Below are positions 7,343 through 13,939 of a stretch of 13,939 bases of DNA, piece by piece (positions within the stretch are counted from its first letter, which is position 1; each line of letters begins with the position of its first letter). The DNA comes from Chrysochromulina tobinii. Taxonomy: Eukaryota > Haptophyta > Prymnesiales > Chrysochromulinaceae. The stretch is taken from positions 1 to 13,939 of the forward strand of contig JWZX01001419.1 in the NCBI GenBank assembly GCA_001275005.1, read 5' to 3'. The notes below the pieces were generated by a model that was given only the letters and a program-made list of their open reading frames with translations, ran no database searches and was not told the origin of the DNA. The position numbers were made by a program, and so were the translations under genes.

Positions 7343-10300
7343 CTGGACACGTTAAGGGCGCTTATGGCGTTGAGGTTAAATAGGGGGGGTAATTAGCAGT
7401 GCAAGTAGGAGGGCAAATAGGGCAGTTTAGGCAATCAGAGATGCCCGGGATGGCTCACCATGACCTTCTTCGTGTTGGCTAGCACGCACTCTTCCTCATG
7501 CTCCTCGTTGCCAATCAACGAGATCACGCTGACAACCGTGCCCTGGACTGCAGATACCACGGTCGCCATAACGACGATCATGAAGACCATGGTGTACGTC
7601 TCATGCATCGTGGTGGGCGCGACGTCACCGATGACGACGAACAGGAACGTGCCAAATGCAATGTAGAAACCGCGCAACCATGCAAGCACCGCAAGCGGCT
7701 GGCATGTGGCCGCGCCCTCGATGACGACGGGGTCGGTCGCCCACCTGTGGGGAGGGGATAGGGGGGCGCCGTGATGAGCACTTGCATGCTGGGCTGCACA
7801 CAGTGGGGTCAGTCGCCCACCACGAGTACGCAGACCACGTGTGTTCGCTCGTGTTGGACACGAAGGTCGCCTGGAAGTCTCGCAAGCCGATGATCGCCCA
7901 GGCGCAGCCTGCAAGGTGCGAGGTCACGAAGATGGCGAGCAGCATTCGGCCGAGGCGCACGTGCTGAATGTCGGTGGACGGCGAGCGCTCGAGCAGCCAC
8001 GCCTCTAGGCTGTACAGGTGACGTGGCAAAAGGACGAGCAGCGGCAGCCGTACGGCCCAGACGATGCTCGCCGTCTGCGCCGCCGCGTCCGACACCGCGT
8101 CGCCGCCGCTGCGCACGCCGGCCACCGCGATGGAGAGGATGTCGAGGATGAGCACAGCGGCGAGGAAGAGCGACGCAAAGGGCAGTACGTTGCGTGCCGT
8201 GAGACGCGCCGTCGTGGGCTCATCGATCGCCCCCTCGGTGCCGGCCGCGCGTGCGCGCACAGTGCGTAGCTGCACCACGAGCAAGTCGACGCCGATGGCC
8301 ACGTCGGCGAGGAAGTCGAAGACGCAGAGGCCGACCGAGTCGAAGTACTGCTGTGCGCTGGGCGCACTAGGGTCACAACTCTTCACGCCCCACGGGCTGT
8401 GAACTGTGGGAACGCCGTTGGGCTGGGGGAATAACGGCCAAGGCTGGTAGCCCCAGGCCTCGTTGGCCTCAAGGCGGTCGCGGTACAAGGCAGGCGTCAG
8501 TTGGAGCGCTTCCGACCATTCGATCGGCAGAGCAAAGTTCTCGTGCAGGCTCGCCCGTAACGTGTCGCCGCACAGCCGATAGAGGAGCAGTATGAACAGC
8601 AGAAGCGACCAGGCGTGCGACGAGCCGAGCCTCTTGGTAGCGGCGTCGAGGATCCGGTGGCACTGGTGCAGTCGCGCCGCCATGACCTTGTCTTGGCCGA
8701 GGATCTCGACAGCCGTGATGGACGCGGCGTCCTCAGTGACGCCTGCGAGGACGCCCGTGCCTAAGACGTCTTCTTCGCCCTGCGTAGAAGACGTCTTGTT
8801 CTTGGGCGAAGTGGTGAGCTTGTGCATGACCGCCTGGTCGCGCTGGGAGTTCGCATGGATCGCCTGCTGGGCATTCGCCTTGAGCGTCGGACCAAATTCA
8901 GCGAAGCGGCTCAGGAGCTCGTTGAAGGGCTTGCGGCGCAGTCGCAGGCACTCACACATCTGGACGGCGATGATGTCGTACCGATGTGTGACGCCCAACA
9001 AGAACTCGTCCGCGCCGATGCTGCCGCCCTCGTAGATCGTCTCTAGCAGGATTGTATTCGCGAGCGCATCCGCCATCACATCGGGCGTCGCTTTTCGCGG
9101 GTTGGACGGGTTGCTCATCGCCCTGCGAAGGAAGGTCATTCCCGTGGAGCGTGGATCTCGAACGTGTTTGATGCTCGGGGCACTGGAGCTGATGCTTGGT
9201 GAGCGTGTGGAGCTCGCCCGACCGGTCACCTCACTACTCTCACTACCCTCATCGCTGGACGCATCGGACATTCGGTCCATCTCATCCTCGGTGGGTTTTG
9301 CGCCCGTGCGCAAGGCGATCTTACCACGCCAAGGATTCGTGCCGAGTGCTGTGCCGAGAGCACCTGGCCGTGGGGGGAGGGGCGTAAGGGTGCCACCGGG
9401 CGAGTAGGGGCAGCGGTCGCCGAAGAGCTCGATCTCTTTCTCGATCTCGATCTCTTTGTCGAGCGAGGATCGAGCCGTCGGGGGCATTGGGGTGAAGGAG
9501 AGGGGGAGAGCGAACTGGTCCATCCTTGCTTCGACAGTAGAGCTGCGAGGTGATGTGTCGAGCTTCACCGATGCAAGAGAGAGATCTACCAGATAGCTAG
9601 TGGCTGGCCGTTCCGGCTGCCCTTCCGGTTCAGTGGCTGGGGGTCCGTGCGGCTCGGCCGAACTGGCACGCTGCTTCCTGTGCTGCGCCGACTGCGATGC
9701 GGCAGCGGCGTCCCCTGTGCCTGCGCTGTGGACGAGCTTGATCCGACGATGCGCCTCACCTCGCTTGAGAATGATGATGCCGGTCGTCACGTCGCCGGTC
9801 TGCGCGATGAATGAGTTTGGGACGACGAGCTCGACGTGCAGCAGCGCACACACCTCGAGCAGAAACGCCTCCGTACATTCGCGGAAGCACGAGACCGAGC
9901 GGACCTGATGAGGGAGGCCATCAAGGAGGTACTCAGTGGTATTCAGAGCAACCAGAGGTCATCCATGGCAATCAATGGTACTCAGAGGCAATCAGTCGTG
10001 CTCAGAGGCTCATCACGGCCATCACCACCGCCATCATCACAAGACCGCCATCATCACAAGACCGCCATCATCACGGCCATCATCACAAGACCGCCATCAC
10101 CACAGGCCCGAGCGAGCATACCATGCCAAGGTAACGATGCAATCATTCGCAATCATTCGCAGTCGAAAGCAATCAGTGAGCGCGGACCATGCCAAGGTAC
10201 AGATGCGCCGAGATGAGCACGTGCAGCGAAGGCGGGAGCGAATGAAGCAGCTTCGTCTCCGTGCGAACGCGCTCGCCGAGCTCGGCCAGCAAGATGATCT

Positions 10301-13300
10301 GCGAGCGCAGCGGTCCGGCGAGGCGATTACGGTGCACAAAGTCGTGTACGGCCGTTGCCTGCACGGTGCGTGCGGTCATCGCATCCATGAGGAGCGACAT
10401 GATCGCGGCGATGATCGCCGGGTAGAGCATACTGCCTGGAGCCTCTAGGATCAACATGGCCCAAGTCTCGGGGATCGTTCTGGGCACGATGTCGCCAAAG
10501 CCAATGGGACTCATCGCGACGGTCATCCAGTAGACCGAGCGCACGTACGCGTGGAAGGGGCTCATCTCGTCATCGGGAGATGCAATCTCGTCATCTCGTA
10601 TGAGCTCGCGCAGGTACACCGCGTCCCATGTGAGCCACGAGCCGCCCGTCCCGAAGTCGGACGCGCCAGCGAATGCATTGTCGCTCCGGACGAGGCCAAG
10701 CCACAGAAAGAGGCACCCGCTCCAGTGTAACCAAATGAGCCAGAAGAGGATCAGGTAGATCATGCGACGGATATGTAAGGACGGTGAGAGTGAGGGACGT
10801 TTCTGATGAATGTGGAAAAAGATCTCGCCAATCCAACTGCTAGTGCAGCGGAGGCGCACCAGCCGCGGCAGCATGAGGAACGGCGTTCCCGAAGGCGAAG
10901 GGTTCCACACGTAGCCTCCCCACTCCCATGGCAGGCAACACAGGACGTCGACGGCGATCCCAAGCCAGGCAAACCTGGAGCGGTCGCTCCGTCTCGATTC
11001 CTCGCGCTGGAGCTTCCCTGGGGGCATGAGCCAGTTGAGCTCGAGCGCGGCGACACACGCGGGGTTGTGCTGGCTCCACAGCTGCAGCCAAAGGACGACA
11101 TACGTCACTACGTCGGCGACCAGCCACCATGGGTTGAGGCCGGCGCGTCCCTCAAATGCGCAGCGGAGAGGGAGCACGAGGGCGAGGTAGCCGGCGGTGA
11201 GCAAGCGCAGCGTGAGCCAAAGGAATGGCAGCGTCTCTCCGCGCGACGCCCGGCTGTCCACTGCCGGCGCCTGGCTCATGATCCCCTTCGACGCCTGCAC
11301 GCCCATGACGGCGCGTTCTGCCGAGCGGCCGACGAAGAATCCGGTTGCAGACTGAGCCGACTGCTCGACGGCATGCTCACCGCCGTGATTGGTCGCCGCG
11401 CCACCGGCCATGACGCTGTCCACAGAGTGCCCAAGCTTAGCATGCATGTCAATCTCTGTCGACGGCGCGGGCTCCGTAGGAGGGGGCTCCGACTCGGGCG
11501 GTGTGGAGGGGGGGGAGGGAGGTGGCTCGCTGATGCCACCCACATCGCTGCCGGCACCCACAGACCACTGAACGAGCCGGGGTGCCGGCTCACTTGCCCG
11601 GAGCGGTGCTGCGTCAGGCATTGTGGGTGATAAGAAGGGCGATTGCGAGGAGGCAGCAGCTTCGCGCGCCGCAAGCAGCTGCACCACGTCGTTGCAGTGC
11701 AAGGCATGTACCTCCACGAAAGTCGCCGCTCGAAAGTCGGTGCGCGCTTGAACCACGCGCGTCGCAGCGGAAGGTAGGATGCAGTCACCCTCGTCGTATG
11801 CGCGGATCTGGCGGAGGCGATTGGCCGCGCGCTTTCGCCAGCGAGCGCTTAACGAATTCTCGGACAACACGCTGCGCTTCTGCGAACCCTCGGCCAAGGG
11901 GGAACCAGCGGCGCCACTCGAATTCTCCCTGACGGAGGCGTCTTCACATTCTTCCATCATTCCAAACTCAAGGACCATCCCTCGGACGAGCAGCCACGCG
12001 GTCGAGCACGTCTGCGGGACGATCGTGAGGGTGCCATCATCGGCGACGGACGAGCACTTGAGCAGATGCTCGTCCGTCGTGTAGATCACGGGGTAGAGCA
12101 GCCCGGCGAGGGCCGCGATCGTGTCCGCGTCCAAGCTGGCAAACGAGGGGATCGAGCGGAGCAGCTTGTGATTGAGTGCGAAGCGTACCTCGGAGCGGAG
12201 GGATGCAGGCAGCCCCGCAAAGAAGGTGCTCTCGTCGGCTCCTCTCAGGAAGAGCCATTGGTACTGCAGGTACTCCTGGATGCGCCTCGCGAGCTCCGGG
12301 GGGATCTTGTGTCTCTTGATGAAGGCGTCGGCACGCTCAACGCGCGCGAGCCACGTCTCCTTGAGCATGTTTGAGCCCTTGAGAGCCGGAATCAGTAGGC
12401 CGATCGAAGTACAGGCCGCAACCGTTGCCACAATTGAGGTGCAGACGTAGAAGATCAACTCTTCCAGCTTGGTGGGCACTATGTCACCGAAGCCGACGGT
12501 CGTAATCGTATTGGTTGCCCAGTGCAGCGCTCGCGCATAGTAGATCCAGGGATCTAACGGCCACCGAGACTCGAGCGCGAGCAAGTGAGACTAGGGAGAC
12601 TCAATCTGGGGAGACTCGATCTGGGGAGACTCGATCTGGGGAGACTCGATCTGGGGAGACTTGAGCGCGAGCACGCGAGTTGAGCAGCCAAGCACTCGGG
12701 CGCTGCGGCGGGCGCGGTGTCGTGCGTCAGCCATCCGGCGGCGGCGCACCCGACGGAGGCGGAGCGCGCTCAGCATCCCGACTTCTACACGTTTGAGGCA
12801 CCCACGAGCTGCCTAAAGCGACAAAGTCGACGTCCTGCCAGCCCGGCTCGTCGTCGACCCAGGTCCCCACCGCCTGCCATCCGCACGCAAACAGATGCAA
12901 CAGCAGGATGTACATGGGGAAGTAGGAAGTGATTCGAGCCCAGCCAACGGTGAAGCCCGCCTTGAAGCGCAGAAACCAGTAGGTCCCGCCAACCGGATTG
13001 CCTCGGGTGTTGGCGAGGCGCAGCAGGCGCAGAAGCGAGACATTCGTCCAGGTGCGCAGCGATGCATTGCTGAGCAGAAAGACCAGGTCGATCGGCATCC
13101 ACGCCAGTAGCCGGCGAAGGATCTCGAGGATGGCGATGCAGAGGCGGAAGGAGCGCCAGAACGGGGTGCCCTCCCCCTCGCCGCTAGCCTCCTCCTCTGC
13201 CTGCCTGACCGCTCCGATCGTCCGGTGCTCGACGAGCTCGGTCGGCGGAAGAAGCTGCCCCTGGGAGCGGGCGGCGCGGCGTCGAACATGCTCGCGCACC

Positions 13301-13935
13301 AGCGGCGTGATGCGGAGTGCGAGGAAAGCGACGTCCACGAGGTAGAGAGAGACGCAGTAGTTAGCAAGCTCTGGATACTGCAACGCCGGCCGGTCTGCGT
13401 ACTCGCCCCAGGTGGTCGACGTGAAACATGCGCGGAAGGGGAGCAGAAAGCCGTGCAAGATGCCGAAGACGCCGCTGCCCAAGTCGAACAAGGATTCTCT
13501 CCAGTTGCTCGCTGCTTCATTCTGAGCTTTGAGCTCCTCCAGTTGAGATGAATCATGTGAGACGTCCAGCACCGCGTGGGCCACTGAACGCCGGCGACCG
13601 CCCGGCTTCTGGCGAGCTACGGCTGGCGACTGCCAAGCACAAGCATCGGCCATGAGCGGCGGGCGCTTTTCCGGGGAAGGCGATTTTTCGGCGCTGGGCT
13701 GAGCGTGACGGCGCCAGTGGCGAAGCGTGACGGCGCACAGGCGAAGCGTGACGGCGCACTGGTGTAGCGCTTCGTTCGTCGTCACGATGTCACTGAACCT
13801 TCCCAAGTCAGAGGAGCTCGTCATTGAAGATGCCGAGCTTCGCTCCATACTTGCGAAGATCGCAAAGCGATCAGCTGGCGGCCGCGCGGTGAGTGGCCGA
13901 TACAACAAGCATGACACGGCGCGGCTTCGCTTCAT
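4514..13935 (-). CDS. Four-repeat CNBD-containing ion channel (CNGK-like), five exons
   Basis: Exons, in coding order, are 13935-12802, 12590-10188, 9904-7821, 7744-7459 and 7342-4514 (TAG at 4516-4514). They join in frame to about 2,911 residues. There are four consecutive repeats, each with six membrane segments, a pore loop, a C-linker and a CNBD. Filters are TVGFGD (12500-12483), PIGFGD (10508-10491), FVVIGD (7641-7624) and SIGSGD (5446-5429). Every intron cuts within a repeat, so this must be one transcript. Such a chain should fold as a pseudotetramer in a membrane. Known four-repeat CNGK channels are cGMP-gated and K+-selective; gating ligand and ion here are inferred. Only the repeat-3 CNBD has a well-formed cassette (GEVSFF, then ARNASVRA). 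RRRSV occurs at 13596-13582 and 4870-4856, and RRAS at 6232-6221; these fit PKA sites. The start is the first ATG, 13935, or ATG 13848; upstream exons beyond the window are possible. Confidence 0.9.
6581..6630. repeat. TGATTGCCC-type repeat inside channel exon 5
   Basis: The + strand reads several AATTGCCC/TGATTGCCC units with periods of about 11-17. It is translated on the - strand as a GQSGQFGGQSRGQ-type linker between repeats 3 and 4. Unlike the intron arrays, the unit is antisense to the gene here. Confidence 0.7.
7343..7458 (-). other. Channel intron 4 (116 nt)
   Basis: GT at 7458, AG at 7344-7343 (TCCAG). The intron start GTGAGCCATCCCG matches the exon 5 start GCGAGCCATGCCG at 11 of 13 bases. 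The coding strand contains CTCTGATTGCCTA, the same unit as in GH45 introns, followed by further TGCCC-type repeats. Confidence 0.85.
7459..7744 (-). CDS. Channel exon 4: repeat 3 pore and S6
   Basis: This 286-base exon completes the split Trp codon and reads WATDPVV, then the pore helix and FVVIGDVAPTT, then S6 (about 7610-7530). Gapless alignment to repeat 1 (A-L-H-W-A-T-N-T-I-T-T-V-G-F-G-D) puts Phe at the Thr position, Val at the first filter Gly and Ile at Phe. Asp, Pro and the second Gly are kept. It ends KKVM, phase 0, with donor GTGAGC at 7458. An open frame continues upstream of 7744 into the intron but is Arg/Ser/Pro-rich noise. Confidence 0.85.
7745..7820 (-). other. Channel intron 3 (76 nt) with exon-like 5' end
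   Basis: GT at 7820, AG at 7746-7745. The first 16 intron bases (GTGGGCGACTGACCCC) match the first 16 of exon 4 at 15 positions. The offset equals the intron length, 76, the same length as GH45 intron 3. It contains no 10-bp array, only a C-rich 3' end (CCCCTCCCCACAG). Confidence 0.88.
7821..9904 (-). CDS. Channel exon 3: repeat 2 CNBD and repeat 3 S1-S5
   Basis: The exon begins VRSVSCF, the start of the repeat 2 CNBD, with good early strands (CALLHVELVVPNSFI, TGIIILKRGEA). A low-complexity insert of roughly 225 residues (about 9730-9060), rich in Ser and Pro and containing EIEIEKEIEL, interrupts the domain before the cassette region (GGSIGADEFLLG, then RYDIIAVQ), where the usual GE is GAD. 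Repeat 3 follows after a linker: S1 near 8610-8560, S2 near 8325-8270, S3 near 8170-8115, S4 near 8060-7990 with few positive charges (VRLPLLVLLPRH), and S5 near 7950-7890. It ends within the codon of a Trp (YSW), phase 2, donor at 7820. Confidence 0.85.
8763..8811. repeat. Repeated 10-bp palindrome with hairpin arms in channel exon 3
   Basis: The palindrome AAGACGTCTT occurs at 8763-8772 and 8788-8797, and CTTCGCCC (8773-8780) pairs with GGGCGAAG (8804-8811). It lies in the linker before repeat 3 S1. Probably a local duplication; no function is inferred. Confidence 0.6.
9905..10187 (-). other. Channel intron 2 (283 nt)
   Basis: GT at 10187, AG at 9906-9905 (CATCAG). The join HLYLGM-VRSVSCF completes the C-linker to CNBD transition of repeat 2. 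Intron start GTCCGCGCTC resembles exon start GTCCGCTCGG. A copy of the exon 2 end and donor lies at 10120-10133. On the coding strand it carries TGATTGCCTC (9994-9985) and GATGATGG-type repeats. Confidence 0.85.
10031..10106. repeat. 17-bp CCATCATCACAAGACCG repeat in channel intron 2
   Basis: Full units lie at 10031-10047, 10048-10064 and 10077-10093, with a 12-bp short unit between the second and third and a degenerate unit after. On the coding strand this reads CGGTCTTGTGATGATGG, a GATGATGG-type repeat related in flavour to the other intron arrays. Confidence 0.85.
10188..12590 (-). CDS. Channel exon 2: repeat 1 pore, S6, C-linker, CNBD; repeat 2 S1-S6
   Basis: The exon opens with the repeat 1 pore helix and TTVGFGD, then S6 (12466-12385 approx.) and a well-preserved C-linker (FIKRHKIPPELARRIQEYL). 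The CNBD-like domain (about 12165-11675) starts well but has lost the GE-x-S/A and Arg of the cassette, and a 50-residue Ser-rich insert splits it. A Pro/Ser/Glu linker (about 11650-11230) follows. Repeat 2 has S1 near 11225-11145, S2 near 11130-11070, S3 near 10965-10915, S4 (PRLVRLR) near 10870, S5 near 10765-10690, pore WMTVAMSPIGFGD, and S6 to about 10375. It ends in the C-linker at HLYLGM, phase 0. The acceptor is uncertain: TAG before 12590 or GAG before 12569; both are in frame. A TAG in frame at 12593-12591 excludes earlier ones. Confidence 0.8.
12591..12801 (-). other. Channel intron 1 (211 or 232 nt)
   Basis: Donor GTGCCT at 12801 after TGG. The acceptor is at 12592-12591 (CCCTAG) or 12571-12570 (CTCGAG). 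It contains four 15-bp tandem units. The stretch 12656-12679 is a 21/24 copy of 12566-12589, which spans the exon 2 start. Its position between S5 and pore, by the pre-pore Trp, matches that of intron 3. Confidence 0.7.
12598..12657. repeat. Four 15-bp tandem units in channel intron 1
   Basis: The unit on the + strand is GACTCGATCTGGGGA; the first copy has A for G at one position and the other three are identical. On the coding strand each unit ends CCCCAG, so the array offers repeated acceptor-like sites just before the real one. Confidence 0.9.
12802..13935 (-). CDS. Channel exon 1: N-terminus and repeat 1 S1-S5
   Basis: This exon codes for 378 residues. Residues 1-140 are a Ser/Arg-rich cytosolic region with a 21-bp coding repeat (CAVTLR twice) and GGRRRSV at about 112-118. 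Membrane segments are roughly S1 150-172, S2 189-213, S3 277-289, S4 296-312 and S5 335-360. S4 carries spaced Arg (LLRLLRLANTR), as in S4-type sensors. A charged loop of about 60 residues (214-275) lies between S2 and S3. The exon ends at the pre-pore Trp of GSSW, phase 0, with donor GTGCCT at 12801. Reading past this donor gives Pro/Arg-rich sequence and a stop, which supports the splice. Confidence 0.8.
13699..13761. repeat. Three 21-bp tandem units in channel exon 1
   Basis: Units at 13699-13719, 13720-13740 and 13741-13761 share AGCGTGACGGCGC. They are in frame and encode CAVTLR-type heptads in the cytosolic N-terminus. If the true start lies downstream, this would be 5' UTR. Confidence 0.85.
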
Positions 13936-13939
13936 CCGC

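Noticed and set aside
7624-7641. Repeat 3 filter FVVIGD as a frameshift or mis-splice artefact
   Set aside because: The pore aligns with repeat 1 without gaps on both sides, including the Asp, Pro and Thr after the filter and an intact S6, so the substitutions look real.
9811-10448. His/Ala/Arg-rich open frames on the + strand near 9811-10448
   Set aside because: They run across channel intron 2 and its 17-bp repeat on the strand opposite to a well-supported channel gene, and show no domain.
4514-13935. Several separate single-repeat channel genes in tandem
   Set aside because: Each junction falls inside a repeat, the joins keep frame and rebuild domain sequence, and no stop, start or spacer of intergenic size lies between repeats.

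Overview
The window looks like nuclear DNA of a GC-rich unicellular eukaryote, most likely a marine microalga. A haptophyte is my first guess, but this is weakly supported. Eukaryotic origin follows from two genes split by short spliceosomal-type introns (GT-AG, one GC-AG), from very long multidomain proteins, and from the absence of operon structure or ribosome binding sites.

Layout. (1) Bases 1-591, + strand: the 3' end of an unrecognised low-complexity gene. (2) 592-1269: intergenic, with short direct, inverted and dispersed repeats that may be the promoter of the next gene. (3) 1270-3752, + strand: a six-exon gene for a 508-residue glycoside hydrolase family 45 (GH45) endoglucanase. It has an N-terminal type II membrane anchor and a polyproline stalk. 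(4) 3753-4513: intergenic, between convergent genes, with nothing recognisable. (5) 4514-13935, - strand: one five-exon gene of about 2,900 residues. It encodes four consecutive ion-channel repeats, each with S1-S6, a pore, a C-linker and a cyclic-nucleotide-binding-like domain (CNBD). The introns fall inside repeats (between S5 and pore, or at the C-linker/CNBD), so the pieces cannot be separate genes. The layout resembles the four-repeat CNGK channels described in sea urchin sperm. Here the four selectivity filters all differ (TVGFGD, PIGFGD, FVVIGD, SIGSGD), and only the third CNBD keeps a well-formed phosphate-binding cassette.

The second theme is intron structure. At most of the nine introns, the intron contains a near-copy of the adjoining exon. 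Often the intron's first bases repeat the first bases of the following exon, so donor and acceptor look like two copies of one ancestral site. Seven of nine downstream exons begin with GT or GC directly after the AG, and an eighth also begins with GC. Many introns are filled with a roughly 10-bp repeat (TGATGGCCTC / TGATTGCCTC type). It lies on the coding strand of each gene: + in the GH45 gene and - in the channel gene. This looks like recent intron gain by local tandem duplication followed by minisatellite growth, and it is shared by two unrelated genes.

The genes have no evident joint function. The cellulase would act on cellulose outside the cell or in the secretory lumen. The channel would couple a cyclic nucleotide to membrane potential. 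All assignments come from reading the sequence; no database search was run.
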